Notes: generated from the letters alone by a model not told the origin. A stretch of DNA of 64,000 bases from Megachile rotundata (GCF_050947335.1 NC_134985.1:19459190-19523189); one strand, 5' to 3'; shown: positions 1 through 12,450, numbered from the stretch's first letter. Numbers and translations: made by a program.

Positions 1-3000
1 GCACGAACGGAATAATTGCTCGCAGTTCCGTAAGATCAAGAGCAAGAAAGTTGCCGAGAGAAACGGTCATGAAAGTGCACAAAATCGTGTAGCATGAAAT
101 TTAACAGATATGGTAAATTTTTTTCATCCGCGAAATGCAGTAATCGTAAAATAATGTCTGAAATTTTGTTTAAAATTTAATCTCTGAGCGCGTCGTTTAG
201 CGACATACATTTTGAATGCAGCGCGTATGTAAAGACCTTCAATGTGTTAGCATGCAGATACGTGTAGCGTCAGGAAAATGGTGTGAACGAAAGAGCAAAT
301 ATGTAGATGAAATTCTCATTCAGGCGAGATAAAAATACTTGACGCTTGATGTGTCTATCACTGCATTAGATATTCGATATTTCCGGTAATGCTCCGTACA
401 AAAGTTGAATATACTTGCTTCGATGATCCCATCTCTCGTAACATTTATATTAACATCGAATCGTTTGTATGTTCGTCCTAGTAGCTAGGAACCGGTTTAT
501 CCCGCCTCCTCGTATCTGCACATTCGTAGCTCTTCCTGATCTTCCTGCAACTCGTTCCTTAGCTGTATCGTTCCGCGACTCGAATTGAGATATCCGGAAG
601 ACGATATTCATTCTCATTTTCCTCGTCCGTTTTCCGAACAGCATTAAGGGTTGTAAAGTTAATTCGATCGACGAGAGGAGGCGGCCGATTCACGGCGGCA
701 CCGTGTTTCGGAATACGGGGCGAGGAAACAGGACCGAATTGGACGTCGTATTTATCGATAACGACGCACTGAACGTCGCCCAAGATCGTGAAATACCGTG
801 CACGGAACGCTCGCGATGAAACCGGCTCGAGACCGGAAGAAGAGGGAGTCGAAGCTTTCCTATCATCCGTTCGAACGATCCGAGCGTAAGTTGTTCCCTT
901 CTTCAACGTTGCTTCCGAGGAGAGAAAGTTAGGCTTTTCCTGGTCGTCGCATTGCGGCGAAAAGTTTGCGGGGTTCGAGGGTCTTTCTCGACGGGCACGA
1001 CGAGTGCTCGGTTCGAGTGCATTCGAGCCCCTCTGCTCTCGTGCATCGATCCTCTTCTCTTCTATTGGCACCGGCGCGGCGTGAGCGCGTTTTTCGCAGC
1101 CGTCGGATGTTTAGAGTCGTTTTTTGTGCGGCCCGAACCCCTCGATCGCGAACAATGTGTCGTGACGGTAGGTGCAAAGGTGAAGCAGTTTATAGGTCAA
1201 GCATTAAGCGCCTACTCAAGTGCAATCAAGCAGTTAGCGAGCTAATAGGCCGTTCAATTCGAGAAGAAAAGCGAGACCGAAGCGACTGACTGGCCCGTTG
1301 CGCCATCGGCCACTCCTCGGATCGGTAACCATCGATCTCGTGTCCTTGCGGGATCCCTTTCGAGCACGAACAAGGGTAACTGAACCCGCCTTACGTCGCA
1401 AGCGACATACACTCTGGAAGAATAACTTCTGGGAGGAAAATTACTAAGTTTCGAAATCGTCGATTATTTCCGATATTTTGTCACCGAACCCCGTACGCAA
1501 ATGGCCGCGAGCTCCTAGGGGGGCTCTCGACCCGTCCGTCAACGCTATTCGAGTATCACGACCGACTAGTTACAACCAGCGACGCCCTTATCACGGTTAA
1601 TCGATCTCCAGGATCGATCGTCGCTCGCGACACGTATTCATTGCCTCCGCTGAGGAGCGTGATGGACGCATCGATCACCTGGCACTCTGGAGCGGCTAAG
1701 GTCGCTGCCACGAGGGACCCGCTGATGCTTCTTTCTCTAGGAACGCCGTTCCAACGGGAGAAGTTTCTCAAGTTTCTAGAGTTATTTCGATTTAACGTTC
1801 TCCCGGATTATCGTGGCCCGATTTCAGCGCGACTTCAAACGAGAAACAGTCTCGATACGTACCCTCCGTCTGAGCTTCGATAGCGGCGGCCACGGGAACG
1901 GAGGGAATTAAATAATTATCCGAACGCCTTGAACTCGTTGCCGGAGCTCGTAAACTTGCCGGCTAAAGGATCGTCGTCGAGGCTGGAATTCGTGTTCATC
2001 GCGAAACTTTGATGGGATCAAGCTTCGAACGATACGACGCGGATTCGACGCCGCTTCCTTCGCTGTTCGGTAAACGCCGACGTATTTTCCTCTTTGCCTT
2101 CTTTCCCCGTTGCTCCAAAGTAGCTACGTCGATTACGAAACTAACCACACAGATAATCGCGGTGGGGAAACTTTTTTCCTCTTTGTATCTCGCTACGATA
2201 ACGACGTGTGTACACACGACCTGCTGCTCGTACGCAGGTGACACGTAAACCACGTAACTTTTAAATACGACAATCATAAGAAACTTCCACCACTTCCTTT
2301 TGATTCTACACAGCTTGAATCTTCTAAGTTTCGTAAATTTCGAAATTCGCTGAGGCTCTTTCGTAATGTAATTTTCTCTAGAGAAGTTTATCGCGCTCGC
2401 CAAAGTACGTAGACAATAACAGTGTTTTTCCACGATATTGCTCATAACGCGATCATATCGTCGGTGAATTATCGGCGACCAGCTCGTCGTTGAATCGTAA
2501 CGTTACGCGGGTTATCGGTTCAGCCCTGATACCGATCAAATTAACGAAACGTATACCCGCGAGACAACGAGGTAAGAAAAGGGACGATCATAGCGGTTAC
2601 TAGATATTTACGAGGTCCTCTCCCTAGCCGGGAAAACGCATCTCGAAATTCACGAGGACGCGGTGTCGTTTTGTTCCCGCGTTAACAAGGGGGAACTAGT
2701 CTAACGTAATCCGAGAGGGATTCTACGCGAACAACATTCTACCCCGTGTACAGTTACACGCGTAATTTTTCGTGTCGGCTTGACACCAGTGCTTTCGATT
2801 GATTTTAAATGATCGCTTTACAGGATTACTAAGCTATCTCATATTAAATATTAAAGATTTCAAAAGACGTTAAAATGTTTAATATATTTTTCACTCCGTC
2901 GACAAAGTTATCGTGTATCGTATTTTTGAGGAAGTTAGGAAATTCGCAGTCAAAATTACCGTCGTGTTAGTGGTTAAATTGATAAATGAGAGTTGGTCGT

Positions 3001-3160
3001 GATTTTGAAGTGGTTTGTTGTGTTCTACGTTTTATTTGAAATCGGGGTATAAGTGATAATTGCGGATAGCAAAGTTCCATAATTTGGGAAAAGTTTCTGT
3101 ATTATTCAGCACAGCTAGGTTTCGGTACTTGTGACCAACCAGCACAGAGGGTATTTGGTT
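1..3160. other. Non-coding stretch, no recognised gene
   Basis: The first 600 bases are AT-rich. From about 650 to 1350 the sequence is richer in CpG and open by chance on both strands; the longest frame is 559-1071 on the minus strand, 170 codons, with low-complexity charged content and no family I know. A further minus-strand frame at 1996-2445 (149 codons) is also unrecognised. From 2780 to 3160 the sequence is AT-rich. I see no splice pairing or promoter that would support an exon here. Confidence 0.6.
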
Positions 3161-3165
3161 CATTA

Positions 3166-3205
3166 TATTAGTCGCTAATGGATAACATTAAAGCAGCGAC
3201 TAATA
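3166..3205. other. Two-step perfect hairpin
   Basis: TATTAGTCGC (3166-3175) pairs perfectly with GCGACTAATA (3196-3205). Directly inside, TAATG (3176-3180) pairs with CATTA (3186-3190) around the loop GATAA, leaving only a five-base bulge (3191-3195). That gives 15 base pairs in 40 nt, and weaker pairing appears to continue outward. The word GGTTCATTAT occurs just upstream and again near 3255. It could be a small structured RNA, a protein-binding palindrome or chance; it is shorter than a typical microRNA precursor. Confidence 0.45.
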
Positions 3206-4030
3206 GAATATGTAACTTGATCGATGCATTGTTTCTTCCAATAACACATCTGTTATTCGGTTCATTATTAAAAGGTTTAGCTATTGTTATGAAACTTTAA
3301 GATACACAGAAAGTACCAAATTAGCAATCTATTTGTCATTGGATCGTATCAGGCTCGGTTTCAAAACCGTCGTTTCGTAACAGCGTGATATTTTCAAGGC
3401 AAAAGACGTACTTAACGTAAAAAGCAAAGTGACATTTCTGCGAAATTAAGGTTGCAAAGTATGCACCGAATAATGCTCAAAGCGTACTCTAGGATCGCGT
3501 AACACGGTGCGTCAAGTATATCATTTTTCTCCTCGTTTGACACGATAAACGCGCATTATAGCAACGAATCTCGACAGACACGAGCACGGAGTCGACAGCG
3601 ATCGTTAATCCGGCAGCGCGTGGAAGCCCAGAGTGGACGAGCTAAAAAAAAGAAAAAAGAGAAAAATGCTCCGGAATGGCCGCGACTCGCGTGACCATCG
3701 CTCACAGCGAACCAGCGAACACGCGCTCTTCGGCCTTTAAGTGGCCTTAAGTCGATGGGAATCGGTTGATATGTACCGGTAATAGAGACCGGTCGTAAAG
3801 GAAGATATATCTCGGACGATAGTCGCGATGATGTTCTGTTAATGCCGCCGTTAAGGGCGAGCTCGCGAATGGTTAATTAATTTTACGATAACCAGCCAAG
3901 ATAGCGAGGATAGCACAGCGATGCGTATACAAATTAACGTCGTTACGTTTCAATCCGTTCCGATATTCGTCGATACGCGTTTCGAATCGCGTTACAGTTG
4001 GCTTCGCGTGATCGCGCGTTCTTTGGATCA
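3206..4030. other. Non-coding stretch upstream of ratchet point 1
   Basis: Mixed AT- and CpG-rich sequence without an open frame of note. A purine run of A's and G's lies at about 3643-3667. I see nothing else in it. Confidence 0.6.
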
Positions 4031-4070
4031 TAACGATTAAATTCGATTCTCTTTTTCTTACAGGTAAGAG
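4031..4070 (+). promoter_or_regulatory. Recursive splice site (ratchet point) 1
   Basis: The sequence CTCTTTTTCTTACAGGTAAG joins a 3' splice site (pyrimidine tract, CAG ending at 4063) directly to a consensus 5' splice site (GTAAGAG, 4064-4070). Possible branch points are the A's at 4033 (CATAAC) or 4040 (GATTAAAT), 23-30 nt upstream, a normal distance. This is the known architecture of insect ratchet points: splicing to the CAG regenerates a donor at once, so a long intron is removed in steps. It supports a plus-strand host transcript. A possible downstream donor for a short recursive-splicing exon is ACG|GTAAAGT near 4173, but that is weak. Confidence 0.7.
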
Positions 4071-7000
4071 GTTCGATTAGTACACGGTCTCGTGGAGCGA
4101 CCGTTGCCTCGCGTTTTCCTGCTCGACCAGTTCGATAGACGGAAAAACAGGGACGAGTACGGACGTTGTACGGTAAAGTAACACTCGGATATCTATTAAT
4201 AATTGTCAGCGATTACGACATTGTTGCTAACTATCTCACGCTATAACTAGTTCCGCGAATTTGTAACTATTTTGAAGAAAAAACGTACTTTGTATTCAAG
4301 GCTAAAGCACGTTTCGCGGAATCGTATCTACGCTCATCAGTCTACGCGACATTATGTACGGGTACCTTCGTATTATACAATGTTTGTATGTAAATTGGTA
4401 CATACATCGATTAAAAAACAAGTTTGCACTCGAACTAATGAAACTCCGTATTGAACCTACTTTATAGAAACTGTGCAATTGAAATATCGCGTTATTCAAC
4501 GGTTAGCTGTAATTGCTTCTAAATGATTCGAACGGCCGCAGCAGCGAGCGGTGCTGCGCTCTCGGATCTCCAATTTCCGGCAACGTTCGAAACCATTTCG
4601 TGTTTTGCTTCGCCTGTTCACGACATTCCATCGAAAATGCAAATTTTTCATCGCGGTCGCTCGCGGGACAAATGCGAGCGTCAGTCACGTCCGCTCGTCG
4701 AATTAAATACACCTCTACGTCGCCATCGTCACAGATTGCAAGCTTTTCGTTCGCGTTTTCGCGTGTATCGCGACGCGTCGATCGAAGCTTGATTTTCCGG
4801 TTCTAAATCAACGCCTCACCGTCCGCGTATCAACGAGGATTAGCCAATTAGCATACTCGCGTCTGTGGGACGGGTCGTCTTCTCGCGTCTGATCAACTGG
4901 GAATTTACACTATCGACGCGAGTTGCATTTTTCCATTTGGATCGTTTCGCTATGCAAATCACGGCAAAGTTAATACACGGGTTCGGATAATTTGAATTTT
5001 TCACCGAGAGTCGCAGCTCTTTCGGCTCCGTTGAAACGCGTGGCCCGTCGCGAGGGGCAACAGGGGGTTAGTTATTAATCACCGTTTCTCAATAAAAGTG
5101 CGCGCTCTCGCGAAAAATTAATAGCTCGCTCTCTCGACAAAGGGTTAAACGTTACTTTGTTGAAACGTCTCCTTAATGCCGTCGGCTTCTTTTTAATACC
5201 CTCTCGGGCAGCGTATAATAATAAATTAGCCGGGCCAGCTCGTAACGAGAGGTATTTATTTTACGAGATTCGCCGCTTTCAAAGCGGCAAAACTCCTTTC
5301 ATCGGGCTACTTTATCTGCCAATATTCCTGGACCCGGGTAAATCCGCCCCAAGAAACTCTTGCCATATCCTGTCGACGTTGCGTATCGTCGTTGCGCGAA
5401 GCCGCACACACTGCCACGGGAAAATATATATCGGCAATTTTCATGCAGCCGGCAAAACAATGGAATTGAAATGGACCATTGTCCTAACTGATCGCGAGCA
5501 CAAGTTACACGACCAGTCGCTCGATGCAGATACGTACGTACGTATTTTGGACTTCCTTCTTCGGCATAAACACAGGCTACACCAACTTTCTGATTTATTA
5601 GCAACTCTGTATCGCGATTTCTTGTTGCACTCGGGTCGATTTTGCGCCGGATACACGGCAGGCGTGGCTCTCAGGCGGAACGAAGCCTCTGGCTAATTTA
5701 TTATTATCGAACGCAAGAAGATCTTTGTTACGAAAACTAACGCAAAGAACCGTAGCGGAATGAATCTTCATTCTTGAAATTTGGAGTTGGCTTAGATAAA
5801 TCGAACGCTGGCGCGTTAATTGCCGGAGGGAATACAGATGTGCATAGTCACACCATAGGCGTAACTAGGCAGGAAGGATCTGTATCTCTTCGGTAGTAAC
5901 ATGCTATTTGCGATCGTTTGTTAATTATTTTATTATATGTAGTATTGTGTAATGTACATTCATACATTCTTCTACTGATTACCAAGAATGAAAGCTCCTC
6001 AGTTTAGGACGTGACTCAAATTAGAGTGGTTCGTTTGTCACGCTAATAAAACTGTCGGACCTACCTTTTAAGCCCTAAGTATAATTGCCAGCAAGAAGGC
6101 CAAGTGTCTACATATACTTGATGCGTCAGTTGCTGGTAATAGCGTATTCGCAATACAGCAAATATTCCAAACTTCTGTCAAGTTTTATATTCGTTCCAAC
6201 GCGATTGCTTAATAAGAGAACACGCGCCAGTCTCCAGATTCCGGATAAAAGATGAAGCGGAAAATATTAAGTTCCATAAGAATCTTTATTAAAGTCAAAT
6301 GTCTCCGCGACGATATACTGCCGCTTCCTTGACTCCCCATAAAATACAGCTACGCTATTAATCGTAAACTCGTTTCGATGGGATGTTCCGAACACGCGTA
6401 TCACGAGCCATAAGTAATCGTTTGGGGTAATTTATCGAACACCTGGATGAACGAGCCGTTTCTGATAAATTCTTTCGTATCCTTGCTCCTTTTGGACGCA
6501 ATAATCGAGAAGAATTAAACGGAAGCGACGAGGGTTATTTAAACCGGTTCCGTAGGTAAAACAGAAACCTTACGGCTATTAGAAAATCAATGAAGTCCTT
6601 TGCAATTGTAACACTGAAACAGGACTATCAGGAGACTTTGCAGATTGTAACCATCCAGTTCACGGAATGGCAGAACTTATCGCGCATTATCCGAAGGATT
6701 ACTGTTCCACGATTCCGACGCTCTTAAACTTTTAGTCGGCTTCAGCCGCGGTAAAACTCCGTAAACGGTGTCTGGAGACAGTTGGACGCGTCCGATGCTA
6801 AATACCCTCGACGAATGGGCTTCGCGTATTAGATTTGTAACCGAATTCGCGAACGTGTTAACGTTTTCACGAGTTTCGAACAATTAGAAATTTCGTATCG
6901 CGAAAATTAGTCGTGGAAATCTCGAAATTTGCCCGTTCAAATTTCGAACGAAAATCCGCCATTATTTCTCGAGACCAGCCAGTCCCGAAGCTTTCAGACG

Positions 7001-7590
7001 ATTTATCGACGGATTATGAGCTAACGTTTCGTATCACGAACTCGGCTATTCGACTCGGTCAAGAGAGTGGCTCTGCCGGTGAACTAGTGGTAAATGTACC
7101 GATAAATTCTCCGAGAAAAATGGACGTTTAGAGGCTCATGTGTCGACGTAGCTCTATGAAAAATCGACCCGGCGTAGCTGCGCGCTGTTTCGGACGCAAC
7201 GATACTAATGATTCGGTTCCGCGATCTTTATCGAGAATCGCACGCTTGATCGTTCTGGAAATTGAATTGATAGAAAGAAAGACGGCAATATAGGTTCGAT
7301 TTGTTACGTCTACTTGCCCGTGCAACGATTTATCGATTGCAATTTGATACCATGCAGCTGTAAGGAAATAAAGACAACTTCCGATTGAATATCGGTAAAG
7401 CATTCATAAAAATGTACCTTCGCTCGGTTTTATTCCCAGGTACAATTCTGTATCTCCTAATGTTAGGAACTGTGGAGTAAAAATTCGGAATCAATCGTCT
7501 TTGCAAACCGGTAGATCCGATACAAGAATACATAAAAGTAAAAAGATCTACGGAAAGGATAGTCGAACTGTGGGATAGAGATTGATGGAA
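4071..7590. other. Non-coding stretch, no recognised gene
   Basis: The longest open frame is 5157-5696 (plus strand, 179 codons); its translation has no recognisable domain, signal peptide or low-complexity bias. The block 5700-6300 is AT-rich. A short perfect hairpin, TCGAAATTTG / CAAATTTCGA with a six-base loop, lies at 6922-6947. No splice-site pairing or promoter is evident. Confidence 0.55.
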
Positions 7591-7594
7591 AGAC

Positions 7595-7611
7595 AGAGAG
7601 AGAGAGAGAGA
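7595..7611. repeat. (AG)8 microsatellite
   Basis: Uninterrupted dinucleotide run of eight AG units. Such runs can bind GAGA-factor-type proteins in insects; nothing else here suggests a promoter. Confidence 0.9.
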
Positions 7612-10600
7612 CTCAACTATATTGATCTCCCCAACCCTGTCCGAAGTCGAACAGATGTTTACTTCGTCGAAAGTGGTTTAGCACTTCATGAAGCTTCGCC
7701 GATAATTCCTCGTTAAATCTCGTATATTTTTGCATGTCGAGCTCCTTAATGACCCGAAGCGGGAGCGAACTAATTAATCGTCTCGCGGTCGAGTTCTAAC
7801 GCGAATCCGTGAAAAACGTTCGATCAGATTTCTCCTGCATATTCAACGTTCCGCTTGCATCCGGGCGCAAGTTCGACCATTTATTTTTTCTTTTTCATCG
7901 AAACCACTGACCTTGATACATATAATTGACCCGGAAGGGATAGCGATGACACCCCGGGCTGATTAACGTAACGATTATCGGACTTCGTTACCAACGAAAT
8001 CGATTTAGATGCGAATCTCTCGAGTCGGCCATCGTTTCGAGTTCTCGACCTGATATCGGCTCCGGGGACGAACGAGAGAGTTCCGTGGCCTCGTTAATTA
8101 CACGACTCGCCGCGAAACTTTTCTACGATTCGATGGAAAGAGCTTCTCTAATGGGTCCAGTAATGGTTTTACAGCGTGGTCGGGGAATTTGGGAACGGAA
8201 TCGAGATCGGTTCGATTTTTGCGCCTCGATAAATAGCACCCCTGCCACGCGCAGCTATTCAATGAAACTTCCTCCCGATACATGGCGATATCGTGCCTTA
8301 GTTTAAATGTCCTCTCCATTTCCGTATTTTACACAAATTCATTTACTTCAATTTATAAGTTACGAACGAGAATTAAATGTACATAACGTCTACCTACAAA
8401 CTATTCTACGAACTTTTATCTGGTCTTTCGGAAACTGTAAACTCCCGAAATTCGACGATAAACTGTTTATTCGATATACGAAATTTTTTCCGGTTAATTT
8501 ATCCCGTCGGTCGTACGAATTCCGCATACCCATCTTTTCCCCGGTGGATTCCGAGAAAAAGCCTCGTAACGACACAAATTGCGGAGGAAAATTGTAGAGT
8601 CGAGGTCCAAGAAGCGACGTACAACTCGCAATAAGGCACTCGGCTGGTTGGACGCGAGTAATTCCGCGGAAAAAGCGTTCTTCCGGTCTAGGAAGGCGGC
8701 ACTCGGAATATCGGATGGCTTTCGGTCGAAACACGCGCGCGTTCTTGCTCGTAAAGATGCCCATAAAGCCTCGCGATGGTATCGCCCTCAAGGTCCATAA
8801 AGCGGAGTAATCGAATAAGATGGAATAAATTGAATCTCCTCGTTGGTAAAATTTTTCGGATATTCGTTGTCACGGGCCGACAAACATTTCCGACTGCTTC
8901 AAGGTGAACGCTCTTAGAAGCGAGGCCAATGTCGACGTTTCTTCGAGGTCACTGTCTTCATGACCCCTTTTGCTATTGAAGCACGGGTCGTAATTCTGCT
9001 TGCGATCTTGGAGTATTAGTCAGATTTATTAAAAGCTCCTATTCATAAATCATGAGATAGTCTCGTGCATAAATTTTTGTCTTGTACTCGTACATGAAAT
9101 ACATATTTCACTCGTTACATTAAAAATTCTATATATAAATATCGAAAATAGGTAAGTTCACAAATCCGTTATTGATGGAAGACATTGTGCCTCAAATTCT
9201 GAACAGTAATCCAGATCTGTTCTAAAACGTTGGGTATCGAATGATTTATGGATGGAGAATGTAGGTAAAGCAAGCTGCCACCGAAACAACCGAACTATCC
9301 TGTCCGTTTTCCTTTAAGACACCACAAGATCGTAAAGTCGGTTAATCGGATGAGGCTCCTCGAGGTCGGTACGTAAGCCGAGAAATTGAAACGCTCGTAA
9401 AGTCGTAATTCCCGAAGCGAAGTTCCCGCGTGGAACAACCCCTACTGTTTACACGCCTTTCGCTTCGAGTTTGTTTCGCCTCCGAAGATGCTGCAGATTC
9501 GCCGTGCATTCGAAATCACGACAAGTTTTGCGTTTGAGGACGAAACGCGTATTTGATCCGACGCCTTTAAAAATCATCCCCATCGGTTCGTCCTCCCCGT
9601 CGGAGGAGTTTTCAAGAAGTTCTAATAAGAAATTGCTGGGAGCTACTGGTAGGGAAGTTTAATAAACCCGAAGGAATACGCTCGATACGCTGACGACATC
9701 CTCGCGGCGAAAGAACGCGCGCAATCGACCGGTCGATCGGTGGAAGTCTTGGATGTCGCGTTTACAAGGGCTTTCAACCGCGCTGCTATCTTCTCTACTC
9801 CGTGGAAGAGGTTCGCCTCTACGACAACGTGGACTCGCTATCCCCCGATAAACAATGTCAAGCATCCTATTCCACGTCGAGACGCCGCTTTTACATCGCA
9901 CTCGTTAAGAGGGACTTTTTAACAAGGTAACTCCCCGTGGCTCGTTGCCGTTTTTTTTCTCTCGCGTCGTAAGTTTCTCCTCGCTCTCTCTTTCTCTCGT
10001 CGCGGCACCGACGTTGCTCGTTTTTCCTTGGGCTTTGCTTTGATAACCTTATCCGCTCGACGGATACTCTCTGTAATACGCCGATTAAGAGGCACGGGTG
10101 AGGGTTGCAGAAGGATGCTTCATCCTCGAGTTCCATGATTAGCGTTACATTGCCGCGCGTTGTATTGCCTCGATTTAATACAATCGTGGATGGTGCATAA
10201 TTGCAGCGTGCATGGACTGCATGTATCGCGCTGAAACCATTGGCACCGAATGTATATTGTCCGTGCATGCATATTCGTGCAACGATTCGTATATTATTAT
10301 GAACAAAATTTTTTTGCATGAATTGTATCAATAGAGGGAACGCGCAGATTGCAATATCGATTATGCAGTAAGCTTTTGTGCATACAGGAACATGTACATA
10401 TTTTATTAACGAATAAAATGAAGATACATGAACGTTATCTGTCGAAAAGTTTATTGGCTTCGGTAGAACCGAAGCGACAAAAAGGAACAAATCGATCGTG
10501 ATAAACTTTCCAATTCGGGCAAAATATTCTACGTAATAAAGCAGAGAAAGAGAAACGCCAGAGGACAAGTTACCCATCGTTGGCCATAAGTGGCCGAAAA

Positions 10601-11184
10601 AGCGGAAATTGGAGTAGGAATCGGTCGGCGAGTCGTGTTGTCACCGCGTAAAGGGGAGGTTACAACGGAATTTCAGGGACGAAAATCAAACTAAATCCCT
10701 GACTGGCGACGGGTCGAGGGAGTCTGGACCCTCCATGATTTATGTCCGCGGGGGTGCTGATACAATGAGAGAATAATGAAGTTGAGCTACCGTCGCTGCC
10801 GCTCTGTCCGACCGGTCCCGACGGCTTAGGTTGGCAAATTAGACGGAGAATATGGGGCGAGAGTCTGTCCGAGTGCGGGGGTGGCTGTCACTGGCGTAGG
10901 GATGGGTCGTCGCCGGGGGTACAGAAACAAGGGGCTTCCACGTTGCGATTACACCAAAGGGATCCATATTGTGAATGTCCGAATGACTGACTGGACTTGC
11001 TTCCTATCCTATCTTACTGCTTTTCTCGCTGTGCTTTCTATGAACTCGCGAGTCCTCGTTCTGTCGTATCTCCTGGGGTGCAGCGTCACGATGGATGCAC
11101 ATTTTGCGTTTGAAATGCTGTTCGCTTAACGCAACGAATTTATAATGATCAATTTGTTGACCGAAATAATTAAATAATAATTAT
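7612..11184. other. Non-coding stretch containing the longest non-repeat open frame
   Basis: The minus-strand frame 9891-10577 (228 codons) is the longest in the window outside the minisatellite. Its predicted product has two hydrophobic stretches in the first 85 residues and a strongly basic C-terminal 50 residues. It resembles no family I know and has no evident promoter or splice context. The block 10600-10900 is G-rich on the plus strand and contains TCAGGGA / TCCCTGA arms. A strong isolated 5' splice-like GTAAGT at about 9151 lacks a pyrimidine tract in front and is not a ratchet point. Confidence 0.5.
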
Positions 11185-11210
11185 GCAGATCAGTGAGAAT
11201 CATGATGTCC

Positions 11211-11250
11211 ATTAAACTCATCAGATCAGTATTAAATTCATCAGATCAGT
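11211..11250 (+). repeat. 20-bp tandem duplication
   Basis: ATTAAACTCATCAGATCAGT (11211-11230) is followed head to tail by a copy with a single C-to-T difference (11231-11250). A partial third copy, GCAGATCAGT, lies about 20 bp upstream at 11185-11194. This looks like a small recent tandem duplication. Confidence 0.85.
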
Positions 11251-11814
11251 GGTCAGGTTTTGTAATAATTTTGGTTAGGTTTTCAAAAGCAAGTATCATG
11301 AAGCGGTAATGGGTGCACAGGTTTTGAAAGGCGTTGTATGTAACAGAGAGGGTTAAAATTCCCCATCTCGAATCCTTGCGACCGACGATAGGTCATCGAG
11401 CCTCTCCCATATTTTCCAGCCCGTCGCGTCACGTTTCTACCCCTCGGTGGAAGCGAGCGGAACCGACTTCTGCTTCCTTTCGTTCCGTTCCGCGTCAACA
11501 ATGACGCACCTGTCAAACGCAGCAGGTACGCGACGCACCTGGTTCGTTTCACGGGTAGCTTCGTCTGTGCCATTTAATCCCCCACCGGTCGCGTGGGGCG
11601 TCGATTCGGCGTGTTTACAACTACGCGACGAGGACGGACCATTAATTGCATCGTTACACGGGCCGACTGCAATAAAACGTCACGCGTCGACGGCAATCTG
11701 ATATTGTTTATCACGTCGTTCGTCATAATTAGGAGCCGCCGGTGAGGCGGAAACGCGTAATTAAACTGCCGTAACGATAACGCTCGTAATACTTACGAAT
11801 TAATTATGAGATAA
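11251..11814. other. Non-coding stretch before the degenerate minisatellite
   Basis: CpG-rich sequence with short overlapping frames on both strands, such as 11447-11701, none recognisable. I see nothing else in it. Confidence 0.6.
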
Positions 11815-12450
11815 ATGCGCGTGTGCGTGCTCTTTCGCGACGATAATCTCACGAGGTTCGGGACACGCGACTTACATTCACGGCCATACAATCGCGCGGT
11901 GATGCAATGCGTGGCAATTCCACGCGTGGACCTCTCACGTGTGACGATCGAACACGTGACCGGACCATGTGTGACGATACGCATGACGGTATCACGTGTA
12001 GCGATCTAATGACGATACTATGCGTGGTAGTATCACGTGTACCGATCTAATGAGTGACAATATAACGTGTGGCAATACTTGATAATACTGTGATCGACAT
12101 ATGACAGTACCACGCGTGACGATTCTACACGTCACGATAGCACGCGTGAAAATACCGTGCATGATGGAATGACGCGCGACAATATCACGTGTACCGATCT
12201 AACGAGTGACAATACAACGTGTGGCAATACCTGATAGTACTATGATCGACACATGACAATACCACGCGTGACGATTCTACACGTCACGATAGCACGCGTG
12301 AAAATACCGTGCATGATACGACGCGCGACAATACCACGCGAGACGGTACTGCGCGCGACAGTAGCCCACGTGACGATACCAGGTATAGTGATTTACCGCG
12401 CGCTAATGCACACGTGACAGTACGTATGGTAATCTAACGCGGGGCAATTA
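11815..12450 (+). repeat. Degenerate 15-bp minisatellite array (ACGCGT/CACGTG family)
   Basis: Units of about 14-16 bp approximate GATACCACGCGTGAC, with many variants such as TATCACGTGTACCGA and AATACAACGTGTGGC. The array is clearly older than its relative at 19 kb: units differ by substitutions and by small indels, so register drifts. Each unit carries ACGCGT, CACGTG or a one-base derivative, so the array is dense in E-box-like and MluI-box-like hexamers. A 152-bp block inside it is duplicated in tandem. The edges are fuzzy; no coding role is likely. Confidence 0.85.
12031..12331 (+). repeat. 152-bp higher-order tandem duplication
   Basis: The block 12031-12182 is repeated immediately at 12183-12331. 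Both copies begin TATCACGTGTACCGATCTAA and run through the same order of diverged monomers to ACGCGCGACAA. The second copy is about 3 bp shorter near its end, and roughly a dozen substitutions separate them. About ten 15-bp monomers duplicated as one unit, which is higher-order repeat formation after the monomers had already diverged. Confidence 0.88.

Noticed and set aside
559..1071. 170-codon minus-strand frame
   Set aside because: CpG-rich sequence open on both strands, no recognisable domain, no splice or promoter context.
5157..5696. 179-codon plus-strand frame
   Set aside because: No family resemblance, no signal peptide or motif, no flanking splice sites of note.
9142..9160. TAG|GTAAGT as a ratchet point
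   Set aside because: The donor is perfect but the preceding bases (TATCGAAAATAG) are not a pyrimidine tract.
11815..12450. CRISPR-like array
   Set aside because: Units are contiguous 15-bp tandem repeats with no unique spacers, in a eukaryotic context.
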